Source of the DNA: Tsukamurella conjunctivitidis
GTDB taxonomy: Bacteria; Actinomycetota; Actinomycetes; Mycobacteriales; Mycobacteriaceae
Length of the DNA stretch: 64,000 nt
Reading direction: 5' to 3'
Assembly (NCBI RefSeq): GCF_007858475.1
Contig: NZ_VIGX01000001.1
Location: 124,001 to 188,000, forward strand
The notes below the pieces were generated by a model, which ran no database searches, was not told where the DNA came from, and saw only the letters and a program-made list of their open reading frames with translations. Shown piece by piece: positions 25,960 through 33,658 of the stretch; the stretch's first letter is position 1, and the number at the start of each line of letters is the position of its first letter. A program made the position numbers and the translations under genes.

Positions 25960-28281
25960 GTGTCCACTGAGATCCGCCGCACCACCACGCACTGGGGCAC
26001 ATTCGACTTCACCGTTCACGACGGACGTGCGCGATCCACCGCTGCGCCCTCGGACAATCCGTTCGGGGAGCCGCTCGCCACGGGCCTGCATGAGACGCTA
26101 GATCACCCGCTCCGGATCACCCGGCCCCACGTGCGGGAGGGCTGGCTCGAACGCGGTCCGCGGTCCCGGGACAACCGTCGCGGCGGTGAGCCGATGGTCG
26201 AGATCGAGTGGAGCGAGGCGTACGACCTCATCGCCGGCGAACTCGGCCGGATCCGTACCGACCACGGTGACGAGGCGATCTTCGGAGGCTCCTACGGTTG
26301 GGGCAGCGCAGGGCGGTTCCACCACGCGCAGAGCCAGATCCATCGATTCCTGAACATGGACGGGGGCTACGTCTCGTCGCGCAACAGCTACAGCGTCGGG
26401 GCACAGGAAGTCGTCCTGCCCCGGGTCATCGGCGGCCCGGGGATGGGGATGTTCGACTGGAGCCCGCAGTGGTCCGAGATCGCCGAACGCGGTGAGCTGT
26501 TCCTCGGTTTCGGTGGCGCGCCACTCAAGAACACGCACGTGAATCAGGGCGGTATGCGCCGCAACGGCGCCGCTGAGGCGCAGCGCGCCTGCGCCGAGGC
26601 GGGGGTGAGGTTCGTCCTGATCAGCCCGATGCGTGCCGACCTCGCCCCGGAGCTCCGCGCGGAATGGATTCCGATCCGGCCCGGAACGGACACCGCGGTG
26701 ATGCTCGCGATGGCCCATCACCTGGCGTCGGAGGGGCTCGAGGACCGGGACTTCCTCGAGCGGTGCTGCACCGGCTACGAGCGATTCCGCGCCTACGTCC
26801 TCGGCGACCTGGACGGGGTGCCGAAGACCCCGGAGTGGGCGGCGGAGATCTCGGGAGTGCCGGCGGCCACCACCCGTGAACTCGCCGAGGCGAGCGCCCG
26901 GCAGCGCACGGTCGTATCGCTGACGTGGTCGATCCAGCGCGCCCAGCACGGCGAGCAGCCCTACTGGGCGGGCGCCACCCTGGCCGCGATGACGGGCTCG
27001 ATGGGCCGGCCCGGTGGCGGTTTCGCGGCCGGACTCAGCATGACCAACGGCCTGGGACTGCATCGCGGATCGATGGGCGTCGCGAGCCTGCCGCAGGGCG
27101 GGAACCCGGTGCGCGCCTTCATCCCGGTCGCCCGGATCTCCGACATGCTGCTGAACCCCGGAGAGAGCTTTCGGTACGACGGCGAACTCCTCACCTATCC
27201 CGACATCCGTCTCGTCTACTGGGCGGGCGGCAACCCCTTCCATCATCAGCAGGACATCAACAAGCTGCTGCGGGCCTGGAACGGTCCCGAGACCGTCGTC
27301 GTGCACGACTCGTGGTGGACGCCCGTCGCACGCCACGCCGACATCGTGATCCCGGTGGCGACGCCCCTCGAACGGGAGGACATCGCGGGCGGTAGCCGCG
27401 ATACGACGCTGCTCCCGATGCGACGTATCCAGGACCCACCCGACGGGGTTCCGACCGACTTCCAGGCGTTCGCCCAGATCGCCGAACGCCGCGGCTTCGC
27501 CGACCGGTTCACCGAGGGGCTCAATGCGGACGGGTGGGTCCGCAGGCTCTTCGCCGAGACCACGTCGCGCCTCGCCGGCCGGGGTGTGGACCTTCCGAGC
27601 TACGACGAGTTCGTGGCGCTCGAAGACGGCGTCGAAGTCCCACTCGTGGCGGGGCGCAACGTCTTCGCCGAGCTCCGCGAGGATCCGGCGGCCCATCCGC
27701 TGGACACGCCCTCGGGGCGGATCGAGATCTTCTCCGACACCGTCGCCGGATTCGGGTACGACGACTGCCCGGGTCACGCGGTCTGGCGGGAGCCGGACGA
27801 GTGGCTCGGCAGCGCCGAGGCGCGATCGGACGAGGGGCTCTTCCATCTGCTCAGCCATCAGCCCAAGGGGCGTTTGCACAGTCAGGTGGACTTCGCGCCG
27901 GCGAGCCGGGCGACCAAGGTCGGTGGGCGCGAGCCCATCACGATGCACGCCGACGACGCCCGCAGGCTGGGCCTCGCCGACGGTGACGTGGTGAAGGTCA
28001 GCAATGAGCGCGGGGCGTGCCTCGCCGCCGTACGGACCACCGACGGTATCCTGCCCCGGGTGGCCGTCATGGCTACGGGCGGCTGGTACGACCCCGAGCA
28101 GCCCGGTGAGCCGGGCTCGATGGACCTGCAGGGCAATCCGAACGTACTGACGCTCGACGTCGGGACGTCGGAACTCGCCCAGGGCAGTTCGGCGCAGACC
28201 TGCCTCGTCCGCATCGCCGCGTATCCGCAGGCGCCGCCGAGCAGGGCGTACGAGCCGCCCGCGACGCGGCGGTCCCTATAG
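25960..28281 (+). CDS. Cytoplasmic molybdopterin S/N-oxide reductase (BisC/DMSO-reductase family)
   Basis: A 773-residue molybdenum-bis(molybdopterin guanine dinucleotide) enzyme of the DMSO reductase family. The molybdenum ligand should be Ser in NSYSVGAQEVVLPRVIGG, placing it with DMSO/TMAO/biotin-sulfoxide reductases. Other family blocks are HWGTFDFTVHDGR at the N-terminus, WAGGNPFHHQQD in the cofactor domain and HLLSHQPKGRLHSQVDF in the C-terminal domain. There is no Tat signal and no N-terminal Cys cluster for an FeS centre, so it is cytoplasmic and BisC-like. Likely substrates are biotin or methionine sulfoxide. GTG 25960 (STEIRRTTTHWG) is preceded by AGGAGG at 25949-25954, better than ATG 25909. 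It probably works with the MFS carrier upstream. Confidence 0.88.
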   Translation: MSTEIRRTTTHWGTFDFTVHDGRARSTAAPSDNPFGEPLATGLHETLDHPLRITRPHVREGWLERGPRSRDNRRGGEPMVEIEWSEAYDLIAGELGRIRTDHGDEAIFGGSYGWGSAGRFHHAQSQIHRFLNMDGGYVSSRNSYSVGAQEVVLPRVIGGPGMGMFDWSPQWSEIAERGELFLGFGGAPLKNTHVNQGGMRRNGAAEAQRACAEAGVRFVLISPMRADLAPELRAEWIPIRPGTDTAVMLAMAHHLASEGLEDRDFLERCCTGYERFRAYVLGDLDGVPKTPEWAAEISGVPAATTRELAEASARQRTVVSLTWSIQRAQHGEQPYWAGATLAAMTGSMGRPGGGFAAGLSMTNGLGLHRGSMGVASLPQGGNPVRAFIPVARISDMLLNPGESFRYDGELLTYPDIRLVYWAGGNPFHHQQDINKLLRAWNGPETVVVHDSWWTPVARHADIVIPVATPLEREDIAGGSRDTTLLPMRRIQDPPDGVPTDFQAFAQIAERRGFADRFTEGLNADGWVRRLFAETTSRLAGRGVDLPSYDEFVALEDGVEVPLVAGRNVFAELREDPAAHPLDTPSGRIEIFSDTVAGFGYDDCPGHAVWREPDEWLGSAEARSDEGLFHLLSHQPKGRLHSQVDFAPASRATKVGGREPITMHADDARRLGLADGDVVKVSNERGACLAAVRTTDGILPRVAVMATGGWYDPEQPGEPGSMDLQGNPNVLTLDVGTSELAQGSSAQTCLVRIAAYPQAPPSRAYEPPATRRSL

Positions 28282-28292
28282 CGGGTACGACG

Positions 28293-28326
28293 AAGGCCGG
28301 GTCAGAGGAGTCTCTGACCCGGCCTT
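28293..28326. terminator. Bidirectional hairpin between oxidoreductase and tRNA-Thr
   Basis: Perfect 15-base arms AAGGCCGGGTCAGAG (28293-28307) and CTCTGACCCGGCCTT (28312-28326) with a GAGT loop. It terminates the rightward oxidoreductase gene and the leftward tRNA transcript. No T run on either side, but the stem is very strong. Confidence 0.85.
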
Positions 28327-28331
28327 GGCGG

Positions 28332-28404
28332 AGCTGCCTGCGAGAATCGAACTCGCGACCTTTTCATTACGAGTGAAGCGCTCTACCGACTGAGCTAAGG
28401 CAGC
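28332..28404 (-). tRNA. tRNA-Thr (anticodon CGT)
   Basis: Full cloverleaf on the minus strand, 73 bases. Acceptor stem GCTGCCT/AGGCAGC, D arm GCTCAGTCGGTAGAGC, anticodon loop CTCGTAA flanked by TTCA/TGAA (anticodon CGT), and T arm GCGAG-TTCGATT-CTCGC. The discriminator base is T; CCA is not encoded. It reads the ACG threonine codon. Confidence 0.96.
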
Positions 28405-28474
28405 GTGGCCCCGCGCGAACGCGTGACCGAGGACCAAGTGTACTGACCACCCCAGCGACCACCAAATGCCCCGC

Positions 28475-28975
28475 TCAGCTGGGGCGCCTCGCCAGTACTT
28501 GCTCCCGCAGGATCTCCGCGTGCCCGAGGTGCTGCGCCAGCTCGCGCAGGACGTGCAGGTACGCCCAGCGCAGCGGTAGGGGGCCGAGGCGGTGTGCGGG
28601 GAGGACGTCGTCGAGGGAGAGATCCGCGGTCGTCCGGCGCGATGCGGCGCACACTTCGGCGTAGGTGGCGCGCACCGACGCGATGTCGTCGGCATCGACG
28701 AGGACGAACGACTCGTCGGGCGTCTCCGGGATGCCGATCTGGGCGCGCGTCCGGCCCGTGAGTGCGCAGTCGAACCATACCTTTTCGACGAACGCACCGT
28801 GTTTGACCAGGCCCAGCAAGGTGGTGCGCGACGGGACGAGCGACGCCCGCGCCTCCTCTTCGGTGAGCCCGTCGAGCGTCGCGGCGAGCCTGGCGCGGTG
28901 CTCGTCGAGGAAGACCTCGAACTGTTCTCGTATCGGTGCGTCGAGCGTGCACGGCTCGATGGTGGGCTGTGCCAT
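28475..28975 (-). CDS. DinB/DUF664 family protein (putative mycothiol-dependent enzyme)
   Basis: A 166-residue four-helix-bundle protein of the DinB superfamily, DUF664 branch. LLGLVKHGAFVEKVWFD and LAQHLGHAEILREQ carry the histidines expected to bind a divalent metal. In mycolic-acid actinobacteria this fold includes mycothiol S-transferases and mycothiol-dependent detoxification enzymes. Mycothiol use here is inferred from the family, not visible. ATG 28975. It lies between the tRNA-Thr and iron-siderophore binding protein genes, with no operon partner. Confidence 0.82.
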   Translation of the reverse strand: MAQPTIEPCTLDAPIREQFEVFLDEHRARLAATLDGLTEEEARASLVPSRTTLLGLVKHGAFVEKVWFDCALTGRTRAQIGIPETPDESFVLVDADDIASVRATYAEVCAASRRTTADLSLDDVLPAHRLGPLPLRWAYLHVLRELAQHLGHAEILREQVLARRPS

Positions 28976-29022
28976 GCCGGGGAGACTATCGCCAGCCCGG
29001 GCCGAGTCGGCCCCGAAACCAC

Positions 29023-29064
29023 GACCGCCCGCGCAGGACCGAAGTCGGTCTGTCGCGGGCGGTC
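29023..29064. terminator. Hairpin terminator at end of siderophore-binding gene
   Basis: GACCGCCCGCG (29023-29033) pairs with CGCGGGCGGTC (29054-29064), with an inner GACCG-AAGT-CGGTC stem. It lies 46 bases past the stop of the leftward lipoprotein gene. It is a plausible factor-independent terminator, though without a T run. Confidence 0.7.
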
Positions 29065-29109
29065 ACGATGTCATGGGGTGGCGGGGGGATGCCCGCCCGA
29101 CAGCGGGGG

Positions 29110-30102
29110 CTACTTCCCCGAGATCCACGCGGGGATCACGGGACCGGGCACGTCGAAGGCCTTCGCGATGTCCGCGAGGATGTGGTACGCGCCCTGCACG
29201 CTCACGGCGCTCATCCACTCGGCGTCCTTGACCTCCACTGTCCGGGGCTCGAGCGGCGCCCACAGCGGGTTCTGCCGGTACGTGTTGAGCGAGTCAACGC
29301 CCTTGTCACCGTTGGTGGTCACGAAGATCTTCGTGCCGTCGGCCTCGGGGATGCGCTCGGCGCTGATCTCGGTCATGAACTCGTCGATGTTCTGCGAGGC
29401 GGGCCGCGCGAGGCCTGCGTCCTGCAGCACGATGCCCGAGAAGGACTTCTTCGCGTACAGGCGCGTGGGGCCGTCGAGGAAGCGGACGACGGAGATGGTG
29501 GTGTCGGGACCGGCCTTCGCCTTGACCGCGGCACCCACGGCCCGCGCCTGCGCCTCGTACTCGCCGAGGCGCTGCTCGGCCAGGGTCTCCTTGCCGAGGG
29601 CCTTCGCCAGCAGTCGGATGTTGTCCTTCCACGTCGGGCCGGTGGTCTCGCTGAAGACCGTCGGCGCGATGCCGGTGAGCTGCTGGTACTCCTTGGCGTG
29701 CCGCACCTTGGCGCTCACGATGAGGTCGGGCTTGGTCGCGATGATCTTCTCCAGAGACGGCGCCGCCAGCTTGCCCACACTGACAGCCTCGGCGCCGTAG
29801 TTCGTCGCGGACGCCCCGAGGTAGTCCGGGAGCTTGCTGCCCAGGGTGTTGTACTCGGTGAACGCGACCACCTTGGTGTCGAGCATCAGGGTCGCGTCGG
29901 TGAAGGAGGCGTCCAGCGCGGCGACGCGCTGCGGCCGGCTCGGGATGGTCGTGCTGCCCATCGCGTGCTCGACGGTCCGCGGGAACGCGCCGCCGGCGGC
30001 GCTGCTGCTGGTCGTCGTGTCCGACGGTGCGCCGCTGCCGCACGCCGTGAGCGCGCCGATCGTGAGCGCGGCGAGCGTCACGCGCGCGAGGGAGAGCTTC
30101 AT
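29110..30102 (-). CDS. Iron-siderophore ABC transporter substrate-binding lipoprotein
   Basis: A 330-residue class III binding protein (FecB/FhuD/CdtB type). The signal peptide ends in lipobox LTAC-G, so Cys21 would be lipidated and the protein anchored outside the membrane. Two lobes follow: GSTTIPSRPQRVAALDASFTDATLML... TKPDLIVSAKV, then the interlobe helix and VRFLDGPTRLYAKKSFSGIVLQDAG. It should capture a ferric siderophore for an ABC importer, but no permease or ATPase gene is adjacent. An IdeR/DtxR-type box 49 bases upstream of ATG 30102 indicates iron repression. The downstream hairpin suggests a single-gene transcript. Confidence 0.9.
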   Translation of the reverse strand: MKLSLARVTLAALTIGALTACGSGAPSDTTTSSSAAGGAFPRTVEHAMGSTTIPSRPQRVAALDASFTDATLMLDTKVVAFTEYNTLGSKLPDYLGASATNYGAEAVSVGKLAAPSLEKIIATKPDLIVSAKVRHAKEYQQLTGIAPTVFSETTGPTWKDNIRLLAKALGKETLAEQRLGEYEAQARAVGAAVKAKAGPDTTISVVRFLDGPTRLYAKKSFSGIVLQDAGLARPASQNIDEFMTEISAERIPEADGTKIFVTTNGDKGVDSLNTYRQNPLWAPLEPRTVEVKDAEWMSAVSVQGAYHILADIAKAFDVPGPVIPAWISGK

Positions 30103-30150
30103 GGGTTCCGGGTTTCCTTCCTCCCCGCGGGCACCGCGGGGATCGCAAGG

Positions 30151-30169
30151 GAAGGTTACGCTGGCCTTA
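30151..30169 (-). promoter_or_regulatory. IdeR/DtxR iron box
   Basis: Minus-strand TAAGGCCAGCGTAACCTTC matches the DtxR/IdeR consensus TWAGGTWAGSCTWACCTWA at 15 of 19 positions. It lies 49 bases upstream of the siderophore-binding lipoprotein start. Iron-loaded IdeR would repress the gene here. Confidence 0.7.
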
Positions 30170-30188
30170 CCGTCGGAGCCAACAGTGA

Positions 30189-30443
30189 TTAGCGCTGGTC
30201 AGGGTTTGCAGGAGGCCGTCCTGGGCCCCGCATCGGCCGTGCCTTCTGCGGCATCCGGCCCGCGTCGTCGAGCGCCCGGCGCAGCAGGAACTCGATCTGC
30301 GCGTTGACGCTGCGCAGATCGTCCGCGGCCCATTTGGCGAGCGCCTGGTAGACGGAGGGATCGATCCGGAGCGGGACCGCTTTGCGGCCCCGCTCCGGTC
30401 GGTCGCCCGCGCCGGGGCGCTCGGAGGAGTCGGTCGAGCCCAC
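30189..30443 (-). CDS. Ribbon-helix-helix protein coupled to SPFH gene
   Basis: An 84-residue protein starting at GTG 30443 ([21 protein letters not shown]). The middle, [38 protein letters not shown], is a ribbon-helix-helix (Arc/CopG/HicB-type) DNA-binding fold: a short strand KAVPLRI then two helices. A basic Pro/Gly-rich tail follows ([16 protein letters not shown]). Its GTG overlaps the TAG stop of the SPFH gene by one base (TAGTG), so translation is coupled. It is the best candidate to bind the perfect palindrome in the operon promoter at 31378-31405. SPFH-RHH pairs occur elsewhere in bacteria; what the pair does is not known to me. Confidence 0.8.
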   Translation of the reverse strand: MGSTDSSERPGAGDRPERGRKAVPLRIDPSVYQALAKWAADDLRSVNAQIEFLLRRALDDAGRMPQKARPMRGPGRPPANPDQR

Positions 30444-31363
30444 TAGCTGTACAGGCTCCCCGTGTTCACGACGGGCGTGGTCCGGCTGTCGGAGCACAGC
30501 ACCACGAGCAGGTTCGAGACCATCGCCGCGCGACGATCGTCGTCGAGTTCGACGGTGCCGTTGTCCTCCAGCCGCGTGAGCGCGTTCTCCACGATGCCCA
30601 CCGCGCCCTCGACGATCTTCTCGCGCGCCGCGAGCAGCGCGGACGCCTGCTGTCGCTGCAGCATCGCCTGGGCGATCTCCGGAGCGTAGGCCAGCGACGA
30701 GATGCGGGCCTCGAGGATCTCCAGGCCTGCCAGCTCCACGCGGGCGGCGACCTGTTCGGCGAGCTCCGCGGCCACCTGATCGGTCGATCCGCGCAGCGAC
30801 GTCGCGCCGGCGACGGCGTCGTCGGCGTCGTAGGGGTGGCTGGTGGTCACGTGGCGGAGTGCGGATTCCGCCTGGGAGACGATGAACTCCTCGTAGTCCT
30901 CCACCGCGAACGTCGCCCGCGCGGTGTCGGCGACCTGCCAGACGATGATCGACGCGATGTTCACCGGGTTGCCGGTCGAGTCGTTGACCTTGAGCTCGGC
31001 GGTCTCGAAGTTGTGCACGCGCACCGAGACCCGCTGCCGGGTGGTGAGCGGCAGCACGAGTCCCAGGCCCTGGGTCCGCACCGTGCCGACATACCGGCCG
31101 AAGAGTTGCACCACGAGGGTGTGTCCGGGCGCGACGACCACGACCATGCTGATGAGCAGGAGCGCCGCGATGCCGAGCAGCACGCTGATGACGATGAGTA
31201 CCGGCGCCTGCGCCGAGATCGAGACCACGACGAGGCCCACGGCCCCGGCCACGAGCGCGAGGAAGCCGAAGAACGCGCCCACCGCGGCCCCGGCCCCGGC
31301 GTGCCACGCCGCTCGCTCCGTGATGGCCACCTGGGTGTCCTCGGGTTGAACGATGCCTGTCAT
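30443..31363 (-). CDS. SPFH/Band-7 domain membrane protein
   Basis: A 306-residue protein with two adjacent N-terminal membrane helices (about 20-48 and 52-75) and an SPFH (stomatin/prohibitin/flotillin) domain ([45 protein letters not shown]..., about 78-250). It ends [38 protein letters not shown], the oligomerising helix of the family. Such proteins form ring-like scaffolds in membrane microdomains. ATG 31363 has AAGGAGGG 3 bases upstream; the overlapping GTG 31366 is too close to it. It is the first gene of a two-gene operon with the ribbon-helix-helix protein. A long palindrome sits in its promoter. Confidence 0.88.
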   Translation of the reverse strand: MTGIVQPEDTQVAITERAAWHAGAGAAVGAFFGFLALVAGAVGLVVVSISAQAPVLIVISVLLGIAALLLISMVVVVAPGHTLVVQLFGRYVGTVRTQGLGLVLPLTTRQRVSVRVHNFETAELKVNDSTGNPVNIASIIVWQVADTARATFAVEDYEEFIVSQAESALRHVTTSHPYDADDAVAGATSLRGSTDQVAAELAEQVAARVELAGLEILEARISSLAYAPEIAQAMLQRQQASALLAAREKIVEGAVGIVENALTRLEDNGTVELDDDRRAAMVSNLLVVLCSDSRTTPVVNTGSLYS

Positions 31364-31377
31364 CACCCCTCCTTATT

Positions 31378-31405
31378 CTGATATCACTTATCTAAGTGAT
31401 ATCAG
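31378..31405. promoter_or_regulatory. Perfect 28-bp palindrome in SPFH-RHH promoter
   Basis: Arms CTGATATCACTTA (31378-31390) and TAAGTGATATCAG (31393-31405), spacer TC. Every arm base pairs. The AT-rich element lies 15 bases upstream of the SPFH start, right where the promoter must be. Nested GATATC and TATCACTTA half-sites suit cooperative binding of ribbon-helix-helix dimers. Confidence 0.8.
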
Positions 31406-31489
31406 TTTTTCTTTCGCGATGTCAAGGACGCGTCAGGGTCCCGTCAACAGCTCTTCCGGAGGAGGCCGGCCGGCCATAGCGTTCGAACC

Positions 31490-31591
31490 ATGACCTTCCT
31501 GCTGATCGTGACGGGCGTTCTGCTGCTGATGCGCCTGGTCAATGAGCTGTACTACCGGCGCGCCGACGGCCTTCCGATCGAATCGCGCTGA
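31490..31591 (+). CDS. Possible 33-residue membrane peptide
   Basis: A small open frame, MTFLLIVTGVLLLMRLVNE then LYYRRADGLPIESR, with one membrane helix (residues 2-17) and a short basic/acidic tail. It fills the gap between the divergent SPFH operon and the NTF2-like gene. An AGGAGG at 31459-31464 is 25 bases upstream, too far to be a normal ribosome binding site, so translation is uncertain. The hydrophobic-then-charged pattern is typical of real small membrane proteins. Confidence 0.35.
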   Translation: MTFLLIVTGVLLLMRLVNELYYRRADGLPIESR

Positions 31592-31637
31592 ACCGAAGGC
31601 TTGACCTCAACCGGGGTTGATAGGCGAGCCTGGAGGC

Positions 31638-32120
31638 ATGGCTGACGACCTCTCGCGGGAGCCCTCCCGCGACCTTCCGGACATCCTCGGCGACGGTGCA
31701 CCCGCGGACGCCGCGGCGATCGTCGACTTCGTCGCCGAGGTGCTCGAGGCGCAGCGCGCGGGCAGCGTCCCGCGCGTGCGCTCCCTGTTCCGCGACGACG
31801 CGGTGTGGACTACGGCGCACGGCCGCCGCCTGCACGGCCGGGCCGCGATCGACGCCTTCCTCGCGCGCACGGTGCACGGCTCGATGGCGCGGGGCGCCGC
31901 CGACTACGTCGTCGAGCGGGTCCTGTTCATCCGTCCGGACGTGGCCGCGGTCAGCGTCCGGGTGCGGCCGCTCGGGCTCGACGGTGCGCCGCACCCCGCC
32001 GCCCCGGACGCCGCCCCGCTGTACGTCCTGTCCAAGGACGACGGCGCCTGGCGCATCGCCGCCGCGCAGTCCACGGCGGTCTTCGACGATCCGGCGACGC
32101 AGCACAAGCGCGCCGGGTAG
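31638..32120 (+). CDS. SgcJ/NTF2-like protein
   Basis: A 160-residue protein with an NTF2-like alpha+beta cone: N-terminal helices (DAAAIVDFVAEVLEAQRAGSVPRVRSLFRDDAVW), then HGRRLHGRAAIDAFLARTVHG and antiparallel strands ending DGAWRIAAAQSTAVF. This matches the SgcJ/EcaC family, in which many members are of unknown function. ATG 31638 (MADDLSREPSRDLP) has GGAGG just before it, close spacing; TTG 31617 is an alternative. It has no obvious operon partner; the next gene starts 157 bases later and has its own KstR-type site. Confidence 0.72.
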   Translation: MADDLSREPSRDLPDILGDGAPADAAAIVDFVAEVLEAQRAGSVPRVRSLFRDDAVWTTAHGRRLHGRAAIDAFLARTVHGSMARGAADYVVERVLFIRPDVAAVSVRVRPLGLDGAPHPAAPDAAPLYVLSKDDGAWRIAAAQSTAVFDDPATQHKRAG

Positions 32121-32184
32121 CCTTCGCTCGACGCCGCGGGGCGCCCGGTTCGGTTTTCGTGCGCGAACCCGCCTCCCGCAAAAA

Positions 32185-32198
32185 TGGAACGTGTTACA
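32185..32198. promoter_or_regulatory. KstR-type site before Mce-associated gene
   Basis: TGGAACGTGTTACA matches the KstR motif TNNAACNNGTTNNA exactly. It lies 79 bases upstream of the Mce-associated protein gene at 32277, the left-most such site of the window, and points to cholesterol-responsive control. Confidence 0.65.
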
Positions 32199-32276
32199 GT
32201 TCTGCCCACGAGACCGTGAGCGTCGAGTTGTCCTGCCTGGGCTTTTCCGACGGCGCTGCGGGAGAGGGGTAGCACC

Positions 32277-32966
32277 ATGGCGGTAACCGAGCCCGAGGTC
32301 GACGAGACGGTCGACCAGGTCACCGACGACCAGGAGACCACACAGAAGATCACCGAGAAGCCGAAGCCCGCGGCCAAGGCCGCGAAGGCCCCCGCGGCGC
32401 GGGCCCAGGACGAGGCGGCGCCGCGCGGCATCGTCGTCACGCCGCTCATGCTGGGGCTCTCCGCGGTCGTCGTGCTCCTCGCCGTCGCCGCAACGGCCTT
32501 CGGTTTCCTGTGGCAGTCGGCGGCCTCCGACCGTGACGATGCGCGCGATCAGCTCGCCGCTGTCACGGAGACCCAGGAGACGAACGCGCGCGCGGAGGAC
32601 ATCGCCAAGAAGTACGCGATCGGTGCCGCCACCATCGACTACCAGAACCTGGCGGCGTGGCGCACCGCGCTCACGGCCGGCACCACGGACGAGCTCGCGA
32701 ACCAGCTCCGCGAGGCCTCCACGCAGTTCGAGCAGGTCGTCGTGCCGCTCCAGTGGCAGTCCACGGCCACACCCCTGGGGACCATCGTCGCGTCCAACAA
32801 GGACGGCCTGATCACGCTCAACGTCTTCGTGAACATGATCACCAAGAGCACGCAGCGCCCGGAGGGCATCCCGTCGACCGCGACCTACACGCTCACGATC
32901 GACACCAAGCAGGACTGGAAGATCAGCGACGTGCGGGGCATGGACGCCGCGCTGTCCGGCAAATAG
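32277..32966 (+). CDS. Mce-associated membrane protein
   Basis: A 229-residue protein with an acidic/Lys-Ala-rich cytoplasmic N-terminus (residues 1-50), one membrane helix (about 52-80, VVTPLMLGLSAVVVLLAVAATAFGFLW) and an extracytoplasmic domain (TQETNARAEDIAKKYAIGAATIDYQNLAAW... ATYTLTIDTKQDWKISDVRGM). This is the plan of the Mam proteins that stabilise Mce lipid importers. No mce operon is in the window, so it is an orphan copy. The KstR-type site upstream suggests it serves the Mce4-type steroid importer. ATG 32277 follows GAGAGGGG. Confidence 0.85.
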   Translation: MAVTEPEVDETVDQVTDDQETTQKITEKPKPAAKAAKAPAARAQDEAAPRGIVVTPLMLGLSAVVVLLAVAATAFGFLWQSAASDRDDARDQLAAVTETQETNARAEDIAKKYAIGAATIDYQNLAAWRTALTAGTTDELANQLREASTQFEQVVVPLQWQSTATPLGTIVASNKDGLITLNVFVNMITKSTQRPEGIPSTATYTLTIDTKQDWKISDVRGMDAALSGK

Positions 32967-32976
32967 CTGCTCCACG

Positions 32977-33010
32977 CGGAACGGCGCGGCTCACGGGCGG
33001 CGCCGTTCCG
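32977..33010. terminator. Bidirectional hairpin between Mce-associated and thioesterase genes
   Basis: CGGAACGGCGC (32977-32987) pairs perfectly with GCGCCGTTCCG (33000-33010), loop 12 bases, between convergent genes. No T run. Confidence 0.75.
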
Positions 33011-33028
33011 TCGTCTCCGCGGCGGCGA

Positions 33029-33655
33029 TCAGGGCTGGCCGGGGAGCAACTGCACCATGAGGCCCTCGCCGTCGGCGAGCAGCGTGCCGTCCTCCTCGGT
33101 GAGGCGGGCGGTGATGAAGGTCTTGCGGCCGTCGACGCGATCGACCTTGCCCTCGATGATCAGGGGCACGTCGAGCGGCGTCACCTTGCGGTAGTTGACG
33201 TGCAGGTAGGCGGTCCGGCTGATCGGCCGCTTGGCCGCGTAGACCACGTTGCCGAAGTTGTCGTCGAAGATGAGGGGCAGCACGCCGCCGTGCGCAACCC
33301 CGCCGCCACCGAGGTGGTACCGCCGCAGCACGCCCCGCGCGACGACGGACTCCTCGTCGAACTTCTCGACGTGGAAGGGCGGCATCAGCAGGCTGCCACG
33401 GCCGGGCAGGTCCATGCTGCGGTTCGCCGGCCCCTTGCCCTCGCGCGCCGCATAGGGCGCCAGCAGATCCACCAGGTCGGCGGCGCGGTCCCGCGCCTGC
33501 GCGTACACCTCGTCGGTGGCGTCGACGCACACGGCGAGGTCCAGCAGCCGACGCATGTTCTCGACGAACTCACCGAACGAGGGCGGGGGTGTGGCCGGCC
33601 GAAAGCGCGGGATCTCGCTCCGCAGGTCCACCTTGTCCGAATCCGGCTCGCTCAT
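33029..33655 (-). CDS. PaaI-like hotdog thioesterase
   Basis: A 208-residue hotdog-fold protein of the PaaI/acyl-CoA thioesterase type. The N-terminal 100 residues are helical. The hotdog core runs from RGVLRRYHLGGGGVAHGGVLPLIFDDNFGN through YLHVNYRKVTPLDVPLIIEGKV to DGEGLMVQL, with the HGG turn before the central helix. It would hydrolyse acyl-CoA esters, perhaps steroid side-chain or propionyl-type CoA products. ATG 33655 lies 3 bases after the ltp2 stop, so it is the last gene of the side-chain operon chsE-chsH2-chsH1-ltp2. The substrate is inferred from that position only. Confidence 0.8.
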   Translation of the reverse strand: MSEPDSDKVDLRSEIPRFRPATPPPSFGEFVENMRRLLDLAVCVDATDEVYAQARDRAADLVDLLAPYAAREGKGPANRSMDLPGRGSLLMPPFHVEKFDEESVVARGVLRRYHLGGGGVAHGGVLPLIFDDNFGNVVYAAKRPISRTAYLHVNYRKVTPLDVPLIIEGKVDRVDGRKTFITARLTEEDGTLLADGEGLMVQLLPGQP

Positions 33656-33658
33656 TCC

